Positions 1-10,578 of a DNA stretch of 64,000 nt are shown here, in pieces. Position 1 is the stretch's first letter, and the number at the start of each line of letters is the position of its first letter. Source of the DNA: Pseudo-nitzschia pungens. Taxonomy: Eukaryota > Bacillariophyta > Bacillariophyceae > Bacillariales > Bacillariaceae. The stretch is from NCBI GenBank assembly GCA_037355855.1, contig CM074759.1:2728001-2792000 (forward strand), read 5' to 3'. The notes beneath the pieces were generated by a model. That model saw nothing but the letters and a program-made list of their open reading frames with translations. It was not told the origin of the DNA and ran no database searches. The position numbers and the translations under genes are program-made.

Positions 1-1027
1 GCTCACCATCTATGCTCCTTTCGGTTCGGCCGCCAAAGTCCGAGTGATATGAGTCCATCGCTGCCTTCATGTGGGCTTGGAAGGACTCGTTGCTGCCTGA
101 AAGGTCATGAGTTTGAGTGTGGAAGGTCTCAGTGTTGGAGTTGGAGCCATGGGTTTTGTTGTTGCCGGGCCCCTTGTAGTTCTTGGAGTACTTGTTCTTA
201 GGACATTCGGACCAATCGTGGTTGTGTCCTTGGATCCGACATGGATTAGATTTCTTCTTGCTCTTTGGATTGTTTTTCTGGTTGCCAGAGCGCTTCCTGT
301 TATTGTTGTTTGAACTATTAGAATTGTTGGAACGTCTTCCATTATTCTTGTTGTTCTTTTGTTTGCTGAGTCGGTCGAGACTGCTCATGTGGTCGACAAT
401 AAACTGAGTAGTGGTGTTCTGAGTGACCCCTTGGTGGATGCGCACGTTGTCTTCGATCCAGGAGTTTGGATAGCTGTGTAGGAGAATGGTGACCTGCTGG
501 AGATGGTCCAGGTTGGTTACATATCCATGTAACTTTGCTGTATATTTCATGAGAGTAATGAGTCGATCGTTGTGGTCTTTGCAAGTGGATTCTACTTTCT
601 TCTTGCATGCCGGGCTTCGTAGGTATATGTGCATGAGATCTCTGGCATCTTCTGCATTGCAGTAGTACTTGATAAAGGCCGCAAAAGCTGAATTGAATCC
701 TTGTCTCATAAGTGGATATAATCTTTGTCCATTCGGTCGGGTGCTACGTGCCAGTGCTCTCCATTCGGTTTGGGCTTTTACACATAGGCAGCGTCCGAAG
801 TAGCGGATGAGCGCTGCGTCCTGTACACCTAGATCTTCTGCTGTGTTCAGGAAGGCCTCTTCGGTGTGAAGTAACTCTTCTAGCCCTCCTTTGTCTGTGA
901 AGAGAGGAATTTTGACGCTGTCGGAATGGTCGGCATTGTCGTAGACCGAGAGCGTGATTAGTTTCGGCTTGGAGCTGTCGAAAGAGCTCTTGTAGGAGAC
1001 AGGTGGTTCTCTGTAGATGCCTGCCAT
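1..1027 (-). CDS. Gag-like protein of LTR element 1 (partial, runs off the window edge)
   Basis: An open frame starts at an ATG at 1027 and stays open to base 1, about 342 codons without a stop. It begins MAGIYREPP, matching the MAGLYRDPP start of the other three Gag copies in this window. Shared features are a KVPLFT.KGGLEEL block near residue 45, the YCNAEDARDLMH segment, FIVDHMSSLDRLS, an Asn/Lys-rich linker, and a C-terminal zinc-knuckle-like CRIQGHNHDWSEC (C-x4-H-x-H-x4-C). Gag packages element RNA into virus-like particles; that role is inferred from position and the knuckle. The frame is undamaged as far as it can be seen. It lies just inside the 5' LTR at 1147-1441, with a leader of about 120 bp between them. 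Confidence 0.8.
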   Translation of the reverse strand, partial: MAGIYREPPVSYKSSFDSSKPKLITLSVYDNADHSDSVKIPLFTDKGGLEELLHTEEAFLNTAEDLGVQDAALIRYFGRCLCVKAQTEWRALARSTRPNGQRLYPLMRQGFNSAFAAFIKYYCNAEDARDLMHIYLRSPACKKKVESTCKDHNDRLITLMKYTAKLHGYVTNLDHLQQVTILLHSYPNSWIEDNVRIHQGVTQNTTTQFIVDHMSSLDRLSKQKNNKNNGRRSNNSNSSNNNNRKRSGNQKNNPKSKKKSNPCRIQGHNHDWSECPKNKYSKNYKGPGNNKTHGSNSNTETFHTQTHDLSGSNESFQAHMKAAMDSYHSDFGGRTERSIDGE

Positions 1028-1146
1028 GTTGCTTGTTGGAGGTACAAGGTGCCTCTGTTGTTGAGGTTAAGGGGGGTTTGTTCGTTGTTTTGAATTCAGT
1101 ACTGATTTCTACTGTTTCTACTGTAAAGCACAAACAGTAATTACTG

Positions 1147-1441
1147 TGTTACGGTCTAGAGTAGAAATATCGGAGTGGTATGAAAATTGTGAATGTTTAG
1201 ATACTTTACGGAATGTTGTTACGCGAGTTGAATATAAAAATTGAGGTCGCGAGCATAGCCACATTTTGGCATGCTCTTGCCATAAATGTTGATTCATTGT
1301 TGGCTCCCATGATTAGGCATATATCACCTTCTGGGACTCAACCGAAACGTATTCATGATTGGATATATAATAATATTCGATTCCCATATGGGATTTGGTT
1401 AATTATTCAATCGTGACTGCTAGCTACGCTAGCCCGTCACA
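1147..1441 (-). repeat. 5' LTR of gag-only element 1
   Basis: Read on the minus strand it starts TGTGACGGGCTAGCG and ends GTAACA (TG...CA ends). It is followed by the palindrome CAGTAATTACTG (1135-1146), as in the three other related elements. It is similar to the LTR at 47079-47399, including an AATCCCAyATGGGAATCGAATAT block. It interrupts the integrase region of gypsy element 1; the flank at 1442-1446 is gtgag, and the matching duplication would lie outside the window. Confidence 0.8.
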
Positions 1442-2692
1442 GTGAGTCCTTCAGGTGAGCCAGTTCAAACCATCTGGTCACTGGGTCCACCATGGTGAGG
1501 AAGTGGATGTGGTAGTCTTTACCATTTTTGTCGTGGACAGTTGCAGGTCCCCAAAGGTCCACATTGACCCTCTGCCATTTGGTGACCTCAGCTGTTTTCT
1601 CTGGTAGTAGTCCATACTTCTTCCGGCCACATTTCTTAAACATCTGACACATGTGACAGTGCTTGCAGAGGTCCTGGATGTCCTCCCGTAGGCCCTTCCA
1701 GGTGAACACTGAGCATATGCTCTGTTCCATCCTCTTTTCTCCAGGGTGGACCAACAGGGTGTGGTACCACTCCATTACTCTTTTCTTGAGTTTGTCGGGA
1801 ATAAGGATCTTCCCTTCCTTGTGGATAAGACTGTAACAACCTTCCACATCTTTGGTGGTTAGTCGTTTGTCTTTTTCCAGAGCACTTGTGATCTTTATGT
1901 CCTTCTGCTGGTAGAACTGGATCATATCCGGGGCAAGTGGGAATGCACTATTGCTCTGGAATTCCTCCGGCGCTTCCTCTCCAAGTGGGAATAGTAGTTG
2001 CCGGAGGTTCTCTTCCTCCTCTGTGTAGGTGAGGGGCTTATTTGGTGTTAGCCATTCCACTGTGTCTGCTGGGTCATCTGTGATGTCCAGGCAAGACAGC
2101 GCGTCTGCTGCGTCATTATCTTTGCCAGCAACGTGCTTGACCACCGGGTGGAACTCTTCCATGAGTAGTCTCCACCATACCATCCACTGAGTGGGCATTT
2201 GCTGGTACAATAGGTTCAAACCCTTCCACTATGCAAGGTTCCTTTTCCCCGACAGTTTAGTTGAGCTGCACTGAGTTCAGTTTCCTTGTGTAGAAACCAA
2301 GGGGTTTCCCATCTTGGCACACTGTTGCGCCCAACTGTCTATCACTGGCATCCGAGTAGAGATGAAGTGGTTTTGTAAAATCCAGGAATGCGAGCTTTGC
2401 TTCCTCTGTAAGCATCCTCTTTGCCTCCATAAAAATTTTTTTGCTCTGCTGGGCCCCAGTACCAATTCATTTTCCCCTTCTTTCCAGCCAATTTGTTGAG
2501 TGGTGCAAGGATGTGGGAGCGTCGCTTCCACATGTCCCTGTAGAAATTAACCATCCCCAGGAACATTTTTAACTGTCGAGTATTCATGGGCACCTCCAGG
2601 CTCTTCATCACCTCCAGCTTTTTTGGGCTGGGGTTGGATTCCCTCTGCCGTGAGCAGGAAACCCAAGTACTCCACCTCCTTCTGCATGAAGA
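1442..2692 (-). pseudogene. Ty3/gypsy element 1: RNase H and integrase part of pol, disrupted
   Basis: Minus-strand coding remnant read in several frames. From high to low coordinates it holds the end of RT (VEYLGFLLT), the gypsy RNase H (YSDASDRQLGAT, later AGKDNDAADALS), and the integrase zinc finger (H-x3-H, then CKHCHMC). It ends at the start of the integrase core (VNVDLWGPAT, first catalytic Asp). The long clean piece is 1446-2219; upstream of it there are frameshifts and a stop near 2240. The core ends abruptly where LTR element 1 is inserted after LAHLKDS. In life this would be the reverse-transcribing and integrating polyprotein; this copy is dead. Confidence 0.85.
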
Positions 2693-3612
2693 TATGAAGA
2701 TATTCAAGGTGGTGCTATGATCTATGCTAAGGCTCCTGTGTAGGAGAGTGTACTGGGGCTACAGGCAGCAGCCTCCAGTAACTGACTAACAGGTGCTGGG
2801 CTGAGTGCTAGAGCTGTGTGCTAAATGGTTAGCAACAGGCTTAGCAACAGGCTTAGCAACAGGCTTAGCAGCAGGCTTAGCAGCAGACCTACCCTGTTTA
2901 GTATGGATGCTAGCAGAGTTTACTAGGGTCGCCGCGTACGATTTGTACCAATCGTACGTACCCCGAGTAAAGCACCTGTTATGGTGTAGCTAAATGCTAC
3001 AGGGTTAGGGTTGCTAAGGCTACGAGATACTGAAAGATGCTAGCCTACCATGATACCATGCTAAGATACTATGCTACCGCCGGGGCCGGGTCATTGGTGT
3101 ATAATATGTACCATGACTGGGTGCCCGGCCCAAACAGTTACCAAACGTGCTAGCATAAGTGAGCTAGCACACGATTCGATCTAATTAATTGGAGATACCT
3201 ACGATACTCCGATACAGTACACTACTCGTAGGATACAGTACCAGAGCTACAGGAGCTCTGTTATTATACGAGTTAGCGAGTTAGCGGATCGATATCACGA
3301 TACGAGCTGAGCGAGCGCTCCGCTCCCTTTATTCACTCTTTATGTTTCACTCTAAAATAGACACCTATCATGCCCTCCCCTTTCGATCGATTCCGATGTA
3401 CCTCTAGGGAAGTGCCTTGTATTGCCTACTAAGTGTATGCAATAGACCTTGAACAGTCCACTGTAGACTCACGATTTGCCAGGACTTTATGTATTATTAT
3501 TGTTAGGGCTTTCCCCTATTTTTTCCAGTACGCAGTACAAGACATTTATCTACCAGTCGATTAAGTTCTACGATTAGACCCCGAAGACCGCTGACGAGCG
3601 GATATCAACGCA
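2693..3612 (+). mobile_element. B-family non-coding element B1 (4-bp TSD aaga)
   Basis: 920 bp, starting TATGAAGATATTCA and ending GATATCAACGCA, flanked by aaga (2689-2692 and 3613-3616). Removing it plus one aaga restores an uninterrupted gypsy RT frame across the site, which fixes both ends. Inside are a 12-bp tandem repeat (aacaggcttagc, about 2825-2885), a GC-rich near-palindromic core (about 3075-3130), and a region rich in gctagc/gctacg words. No coding capacity was seen. Related copies lie at 6708-7583, 7865-8654 and 24.7-27.6 kb. Confidence 0.75.
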
Positions 3613-4140
3613 AAGAAGGATTTCCTCAGGTTGGCCCGAACGCCAGCATCATCCAAGCATTGGAGGACTGTGTCAATCTTGTCCAAGTGGTCCTGTTTGG
3701 TCTCCCCTTCTCGTTGGATGATTAGGATGTCATCGATGTACATGAGTACATAGTCCAGGTCCCCCAGTAGGTTCATCATGACCAGCTGGAAGATATCCAG
3801 TGGGCACGCAATCCCCATTGCTACTAGTCTTTTGTAGGTGCACTTCCCCCAGGGCAAAATGGTAGAGCAAATTTTCTGGCTCTCCTTGCAGATTGGAATG
3901 GTATAGTACCCTTGGGACAGGTCCAGTGCTGTAGCAGACTTGAATTTCTGCAGGCACTATATGGTTTCCCCTATTTGTGGTAGCAGGAATGGTTTCCTTT
4001 GGATTGCTGAGTTCATTTTTTGGAAAGCCATAAGCACCTGTATATCCCCAGTTTTCTTGGGTTGGCAGAAGATAGGAGATGCCCATGGTAAATCATTATT
4101 GTGTGGGAGTCTTCAAGGCGCCAATCTCGCAGCGTTGGTC
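3613..4140 (-). pseudogene. Ty3/gypsy element 1: reverse transcriptase part, disrupted
   Basis: Minus-strand RT remnant. Visible motifs are ALDLSQGYYTIPI (motif A, catalytic Asp), PLDIFQLVMMNLL, and YIDDILII (motif C, YxDD), then VRANLRKSFF leading into the B1 insertion. One in-frame TAG lies near 3957-3959. The frame opens at SPIFCQPKK, and upstream sequence is lost at the A1 junction at 4140. It belongs to the same element as 1442-2692. Confidence 0.85.
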
Positions 4141-5895
4141 ATAATAATAATATACGAAGTACTTATTTAAGTAGGAAAATCCACCGAAGGTGGTTAAAAG
4201 CTACTCAGTCTGTAACCAGACTTTATCGTCGCCTCAATCGAAGAGAGGTTAGGCCCCAAGTTGTAGAACGATGCGTTGCCTCAATCAAAGAGAGTTTAGG
4301 CTCCAAGTTGTAAAAACGACGATTTGGCAAACAAACCTTGGAAACAATCAGGGAAAAAACGAACCAGTCCAGAGCACAACAGACACTGCTGTTGCAATGC
4401 GTGCAGGAGACGGGGTAACAAGAACGTGAAAGGGAAAGACACAAGCAAAACTGTCCCTTGAATGCTGCTGTACAGCATCAGTAATGCTAGGAGTGGTCAG
4501 CTGACACAAGCAAAACTGCTCTCTGTATGCTGGATTGCAGCATCAGTAGTGCAAGTGGTCAGCCTACGCATGCAAAACTGGTCTCTGCATACTGTATTGC
4601 AGCATCAGCAATGCAGTAGTCAGCCCCAAACACATTCCTTACCGAAAGAACACAAGCAAAATTTCCCAGGTAATGCTTGTACGAGAGGAGAAACACCTAG
4701 AGGCAGTGGAGCCTACTACAAAATTCGTAACAGCTGTTCCTGCTAGAACTTCGTAGTAGCTTGGAAACAGGGCTCTAAGTGAACACTTAATGACCATCAG
4801 GGCTGTAGGCTTGAAAACAGGTCGCAGCTGTACTGTGAACTGGAAGGGTATAAGTAGGTGGTAGGGCTTGGGTCAGAAAAACAGTAGGTCCATAATCGAA
4901 AACACTTATGGTCCAGCAGGGCAGTAGGCTTGAAAACAGATGACAGTTGAAGTGTGCACCTGAGAGGGGTATGTAGGTAGGAGAGCCTTAAGCAAGCTGT
5001 ACTTAGCGGCTGTTGGGCTTGGGTCAGGAAATAGTGGGACCTGAAGCGAAAACACTTAAGGTCCAGCAAGGCAGTAGACTTGAAAACAGATGACAGTTGA
5101 AGAATGCATCTGAGAGGTATATGTAGGTGGGAGAGACTTAAGCAAACTGTACTTAGCGGCTGTTGGGCTTGGGTCAGGAAATAGTGGGACCTGAAGCGAA
5201 AACACTTAAGGTCCAGCAAGGCAGTAGACTTGAAAACAGATGACATTTATACTGTACATCTGAGAGGGTTATGTAGGTGGTGGAGCCTTAAGCAAACTGT
5301 ACTTAGCGGCTTTGGGGCTTGGGTCAGAAAACAGTAGGACCTTAAGCGAAAACACTTATGGTCCAGCAGGGCAGTAGACTTGAAAACAGATGACATTTAT
5401 ACTGTACATCTGAGAGGGTTATGTAGGTGGTGGAGCCTTAAGCAAACTGTACTTAGAGGCTTTGGGGCTTGGGTCAGAAAACAGTAGGACCATAAGCAAA
5501 AACACATATGGTCCAGCAGGGCAATGGACTTGAAAACAGATGACAGCTGGAATTTCTTGTAGAAATATTCCTACAGTGGAAGGGGCTGTTTGTGAACCAC
5601 ACCTTGAAAAGACTTAGGGGACATAGCAAGGAACCTTGAAGAATGTAGAACGTTAAGTGGGAATCCTTGAAAAGACTTAGGGGACATAGCAAGGAACCTT
5701 GAAGAATGTAGAACATTAAGTGATACTCACTTAAGCAGCTTGGAATCAGTGTAGAACATTAAGTATAAGATATACTTAAGGGCCTTCGGGGGAGCTAGTT
5801 GGAAACAGATCGAAGCAGAAATACATCAAAAATTATTGGTGAATTGCTGTAGAATCTGTACTGGAATTGTGCTGTAGAAAATTATGTGTCGGTTT

Positions 5896-5926
<31 letters not shown>

Positions 5927-6161
5927 GATCGATCGTCTGTCGAGTGGTGAATAGGCAACCAACTCAACCAAACAAAGCATCGAGCAACTGAACAAATAGC
6001 AGAATCAAAGAGGCGAGGTCGCTGTTAGTATGTGTAGGTCCTGAGGTTGTGATTGGGGGTGTAAAAGGGAGCAAGATAACGCATGGTAAAGTTGTGTAGA
6101 AATCTACGTATTTTTAGTACTGGAACATCGGAACATCGGACAAAATGCGTGATGCGCAAAT
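4141..6161 (-). mobile_element. Family A element A1 (non-coding hairpin-array repeat)
   Basis: Minus-strand order: the 5' end atttgcgcatcacgc at 6161; a conserved 5' block with gtagatttctac; a CAG-rich stretch near 5900; a block with TTAAG...CTTAA hairpins (5590-5800); several ~150 bp tandem units (about 4800-5560); the 3' domain (about 4143-4780); and a tail with the hairpins agtctg-gtta-cagact and ccacc-ttc-ggtgg ending in (tta)n at 4141. The 3' part is identical, as far as I can see, to the 3' part of A2 in opposite orientation. No clear TSD: the left flank is gypsy pol and the right flank is gag-like sequence. Confidence 0.75.
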
Positions 6162-6509
6162 TGTGCCACTTTCCCAGAGGCATTCTGGTAGGTAGCTCTG
6201 TAGTTTGGCCATTCGGTTGGCCCAGGAGTGAATGCCGTGTTTCATGTTGATGCGGCGTTCCAAATGAACCGGCGGAGGTTGATGTATGCTCTCTTTCCAG
6301 TAATGTCATTGCCAAAGATTTTGAGCTTGAGGGCATGTATGCATTCCTCAATGACATCTTTCTTGTGCTCCTCTGTTTGGTAGTACTGAATGAGGGCGTT
6401 TGGTACCCTTTTCTTGGGGATTGGAGTTCCAAGTTCTTCGGGCTCTGTTTCCTTGTCCGACGTTGCCGTGGCGGCCGGTTTGGTTTTCTTGGCTTGGGTG
6501 GTTTTGTTC
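6162..6509 (-). pseudogene. Gag-like fragment of a second retroelement family
   Basis: One minus-strand frame is open across the fragment, with YYQTEEHKKDVIEECIH, LKLKIFGNDITGKRAY, FIWNAASTMKHG and WANRMAKLQSYLPE. The style (Trp-rich helices, a line of Lys/Pro residues upstream) resembles gypsy Gag, but I cannot name the family. A diverged homologue lies at 22835-23110. It sits between two inverted A elements and is cut at both ends by them. It could be the gag of gypsy element 1, since gag would lie upstream of pol in this orientation. Confidence 0.5.
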
Positions 6510-6707
6510 CAATGTTCCAGTACTAAAAATACGTAGATTTCTACACAACTTTACCATGCGATATCTCGCTCCCTTTTACACCCCCAATCACAAACCCAGG
6601 ACCTACATGTATTAACCAAGACCTGCGCTCTTCGTTTCTGCTATCAGTTCCGTTGCTGGCTGCTTTGTTTGGTTGCTTTGGTTGCCAATTCACCACTCGA
6701 CCGATCA

Positions 6708-7583
6708 TGCGTTGATATTTGCTCGTCAGCAATCTTCGGGGATCTAATCGACTCGTAGATAACCGTCTTGTACTGTTCTGAAAATAGGGGAAAGCCCTAA
6801 CAATAATAATACATAAAGTCCTGGCAAATCGTGAGTCTACAGTGGGCACTGTTCAGGTTCTATTGCATACACTTAGTTACTACAAGGTACTTCCCTAGAG
6901 GTACATCGGAATCGATCGAAAGGGGAGGGCATGATAGGCTTTTAATTTAGAGTATAAAAGAAAGAGTGAATAAAGGGAGCTGAGCGCAGCTCAGCTCTGT
7001 ATCGTGACAGCGTTCCGATAACTCGTATAATAACGGAGCTCTGTAGCTCCGGTACTGTATTCTACCGAGTAGCGCACGTAACTCCGATTCGTAGCGTAGC
7101 TCCGCTTAATTAAATTCAAACGTGTGCTAGCGCGTTGGGTAACTGTTTGGGCCGGGTATCCGGTCATGGTACATATTATACACCAATGACCCGACCCCGG
7201 CAGTAGCATAGTATCTTAGCATGGTATCATGGTAGGTTAGCATCACCAGTATCTCGTAGCATTAGCAACCCTAACCCTGTAGCATTTAGCTACACCATTA
7301 CAGGTGCTATACTCGGGGTACGTAGGATTGGTACAAATCGTACGCGACGACCCTAGTAACTTCTGATAGCACCCATATCAAGCAGAATAGGTCTGTTGCT
7401 AGGCCTGTTGCTAAGCCTGTTGCTAAGCCTGTTGCTAAGCCTGTATGCTACCAATTAGCACACAGCTCAGCACTCAGCTCAGCACCTGTTAGTCAGCTAC
7501 TGGAGGCTGTTGCCTGTAGCCCCAGTACACTCTCCTACACAGGAGCCTTTAGCACAGATCATAGCACCCTGGATATCTTCATA
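6708..7583 (-). mobile_element. B-family element B2 (4-bp TSD atca)
   Basis: 876 bp in inverse orientation to B1, flanked by atca (6704-6707 and 7584-7587), interrupting A2. The ends TGCGTTGATAT and (reverse complement) TATGAAGATAT share a GATAT core. It holds the (aacaggcttagc)n repeat in reverse (about 7395-7445) and the same GC-rich near-palindrome (about 7150-7205) as B1. No coding capacity was seen. Confidence 0.7.
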
Positions 7584-7864
7584 ATCAAGCAGCAGCAACA
7601 GCAACAGTGGCACCAAAACAAAACTGACACATAATTTTCTACAGCACAATTCCAGTACAGATTCTACAGCAATTCGCAAATAATACTGTTGCCGTCTTAC
7701 GTACTGCTGCTTCGATCTGTTTCCAAGCTCCACCCTCAAGGCCCTTAAGTATATCTTATACTTAATGTTCTACATTGTTTCCAAGCTTCCTAAGTGATTC
7801 CCACTTAACGTTCTACATTCTTCAAGGTTCCTTGCTATGTCCCCTAAGTCTTTTCAAGGTGTGG

Positions 7865-8654
7865 TATGAAGATATTCAAGATGGATGCTAGGGATCTGTG
7901 CTAAGGCTCCTGTGTAGAAGAGTGTACTGGGGCTACAGTGGGTAGCACCTGGTAGCTCAACACTAGGAGCTGAGCTGAGCTGAGCTGAGTGCTAGAGCTG
8001 AGTGCTAGAGCTGTGTGCTAAATGGTTACTAGCAACAGGCTTAGCAGCAGGCTTATTACAAGGCGCTATGGGGTGCTAACTCCATGTCTACTGGGGTTGT
8101 CACGTACGATCTATACCAGTTGTACATACCCCAAGTATAGCACCGCACTAGATGTAGCTGAGTGCTACAAGGGTTAGGGTTGCTAATGCTAACCTACCAA
8201 GCTACTAATGCTAAGATACTATGCTACCGCCGGGGTCGGGTCATTGGTGTACAATATGTACTATGACTGGACACCTGGCCCAAACAGTTATTAAGTGAGC
8301 TAGCGCAAGCGAGCGAGTTAGTGCAAGCGCAAGCGAGCTAACGCTCGCTAAAACTACTCCGAATGCTACCCGTAAACTACAGTACTGAACCTACAGAGCT
8401 GTATACTCTTGTACAGCGCTGCGAGACAGCAAGGCGCTGTCACGCTTCATGTTTTTATTCCTTTAAAATAAGACACCTATCAAGCCCTCCCCTTCCGATG
8501 TTTTCGATGCACCTCTAAGGAGAGTATCTTGTAGTAACTGAGTGTATGCAATAGACTGAACAGTACATCCTGTAGTCTCACTATGTGTCAGCACTATACG
8601 TGCGCCTGTTGTTATTGCTATACCCTCTTTCGCTGATGAGTGAATATCTTTACA
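7865..8654 (+). mobile_element. B-family element B3 (4-bp TSD gtgg)
   Basis: 790 bp, flanked by gtgg (7861-7864 and 8655-8658); the uninterrupted site is seen in A3 near 31715. The ends TATGAAGATATTCA and, inverted, TGTAAAGATATTCA make 14-bp terminal inverted repeats with three mismatches. The core near-palindrome is at about 8228-8285. No coding capacity was seen. The 4-bp TSD recalls Chapaev-type DNA transposons, but without a transposase this assignment is a guess. Confidence 0.7.
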
Positions 8655-8833
8655 GTGGTTCACGAACAGCCCCTTCCACTGTAGGAATATTTCTACAAGA
8701 AATTCCACATGTCATCTGTTTCCAAGTCTACTGCCCTGCTGGACCATAAGTGTTTTCGCTTAAGGTCCTACTGTTTTCTGACCCAAGCCCCAAAGCCGCT
8801 AAGTACAGTTTGCTTAAGGCTCCACCACCTACA

Positions 8834-9191
8834 TGTGACGGGCTGGCGTAGGCATCCCTACGAGAGACTCTAAATGATTATTGAATCCCGCATATACTCC
8901 AATATGTAGGATATTCATATACATATACTGAATATTCAACATACAAGAATACACATGCAATCCAATACTAATTGGATATTCAAATATCAAGATAAACAAA
9001 GATTCAAGTGACTCAACGATTATTGATATTATGCCCGACGAACAATAATATCATTGTTCGATCATTCATTCCATACTCAAGGAATCATTCCCATTTCGTA
9101 AGGTATTCAACCATTCTCTTTTATAACACAATTTATTAACCTTTCATCTTTAAAATACTCCTATCATGTATTTCTACTCTAGACCGTAACA
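8834..9191 (+). repeat. 5' LTR of element 2
   Basis: 358 bp, TGTGACGGGC...CCGTAACA. I see no difference from the 3' LTR at 11674-12031, so the insertion is young. It contains the inverted repeat cgaacaat/attgttcg (about 9038-9060). It is followed directly by CAGTAATTACTG (9192-9203) rather than a TGG-initial tRNA primer site. Confidence 0.85.
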
Positions 9192-9507
9192 CAGTAATTA
9201 CTGTTTGTGCTTTAAAGTAGAAACAGAACCAAACTCAGTACTGAATCCAAGAAACATCTCTTATCCTAAACAACAGGGATACATCGATACCCTGACAAGC
9301 AAAATCCTACAGTCGGAATCTCCGAAAGAACTACGAAACGCCGATCGAAATCTACAACCAATCGAACACCGGATCGATCGAACACCGAATCGATCAAACG
9401 CTCCGAAAGTAAACAACGATCGATCGCAATCTCCAACCGAATCGATCGAACAAAACGATCAATACTACCTACGAAACAATCGAATCGATCGAACGCGACG
9501 AATCAAC

Positions 9508-10578
9508 ATGGCAGGACTATACAGAGATCCTCCAATCAATTATACTCCTTCATTCAAGAGAAGCAAGCCAAAACTCACCAAGCTCTCCATGACACATGCT
9601 AATGGACGACAAGACAGCATGAAGATCCCTCTATTCACCAACAAAGGAGGCCTAGAAGAATTCCTATTTGTTGAAGAAGCCTTCACGAACGCCGCGAAAC
9701 TTCTAGGACTACCAATCAACGAATATATCCCTTACTTCAATCGTTGTCTCTCCGTTGACACCCAAACCAAATGGACAGACTTAACAAGCAACCAACGTAA
9801 ATATCCACGAACACTAAATGGATACAAGCAAGCAATCATTGACTTTATCGAGCAATTCTGCAATGCGACAGACGCCAAAGATATCATGCATACATACCTT
9901 CGAACGCTGAAGAAACCAAGCAACGTCTCTTGTAAAGACCATGCAGACCGAATGCAAATTCTATTCAAATATACTAAAAGACTCCAAGGACATGGAACTG
10001 ACCTATCATCAACAGAAGCCAAGACCATTCTGCTGCACACCTTCCCAAGCAAATGGATCAACAGCTATGGTCTAATCCACCAAGGAATACAAGAAGATAC
10101 CACTGTACAATTCATCGTCGACCATATGAGCTGTCTAGAGCGCCAAAGAAAAAGAAAACAAGCGTCGGCCACTGATTCGGACGCCGAAAGCATCGACAAC
10201 GACAGCAACAGCTCGAATTCCGACAGCGACAGTGACAGTGACAGCAACGCTGAATCCGAAGAAGAAGAGAAAGAGCAGGAGCCATCCGGTGGCAAAAGAA
10301 AATATAACAATCCCTGCAGAATTCCGGGACACGACCACGATTGGTCCGAGTGTCCAAAGAATAAATATTCCAAAAAGAGCAAAAGCAGCAACAACAGCAC
10401 TGCTCCGGCTCCTAGCAACGAAACTGGAACCAACGAACCTGGAACCAACGCAACTGGAAGCACTGCTTCCAATGAATCCTTCCAAGCTTACATCAGACAA
10501 GCAATGCAATCCTATTGCATGGAGAACGGAGGACGCATCGAAAGAAACTTCGATGGCAGTCCTACATGGCAACCATAG
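9508..10578 (+). CDS. Gag-like protein of LTR element 2
   Basis: 356 codons from the ATG at 9508, chosen because MAGLYRDPP is the conserved N-terminus of the family. The frame is open further upstream to about 9205, but that part is A/T-rich leader with repeated atcgatcg words. Domains in order: conserved KIPLFTNKGGLEEF region (~40-60), helical core with KDIMHTYLRTLK (~128), FIVDHMSCLERQ (~205), an acidic Ser/Asp run (~235-255), a Lys-rich stretch, the zinc-knuckle-like CRIPGHDHDWSEC (~270), an Asn/Ser/Thr-rich linker, and ESFQAYIRQAMQSY near the end. The frame is intact, as expected of a young insertion. Expected role: capsid and RNA packaging (inferred). Confidence 0.8.
   Translation: MAGLYRDPPINYTPSFKRSKPKLTKLSMTHANGRQDSMKIPLFTNKGGLEEFLFVEEAFTNAAKLLGLPINEYIPYFNRCLSVDTQTKWTDLTSNQRKYPRTLNGYKQAIIDFIEQFCNATDAKDIMHTYLRTLKKPSNVSCKDHADRMQILFKYTKRLQGHGTDLSSTEAKTILLHTFPSKWINSYGLIHQGIQEDTTVQFIVDHMSCLERQRKRKQASATDSDAESIDNDSNSSNSDSDSDSDSNAESEEEEKEQEPSGGKRKYNNPCRIPGHDHDWSECPKNKYSKKSKSSNNSTAPAPSNETGTNEPGTNATGSTASNESFQAYIRQAMQSYCMENGGRIERNFDGSPTWQP

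Noticed and set aside
2820..2890. CRISPR-like regular repeats (12-bp and 150-bp arrays here and at 31.1, 34.4 and 53.4 kb)
   Set aside because: Units are contiguous tandem repeats without unique spacers, in a eukaryotic genome.
5880..5925. CAG/CTG trinucleotide runs near 5900, 7595, 28400, 45175 and 52905 as disease-type expansions or coding polyglutamine
   Set aside because: They are short and mostly a regular part of the family A 5' region. No gene includes them.
8826..9191. 8834-9191 as a solo LTR
   Set aside because: An identical partner LTR at 11674-12031 with matching TSD shows a full element.
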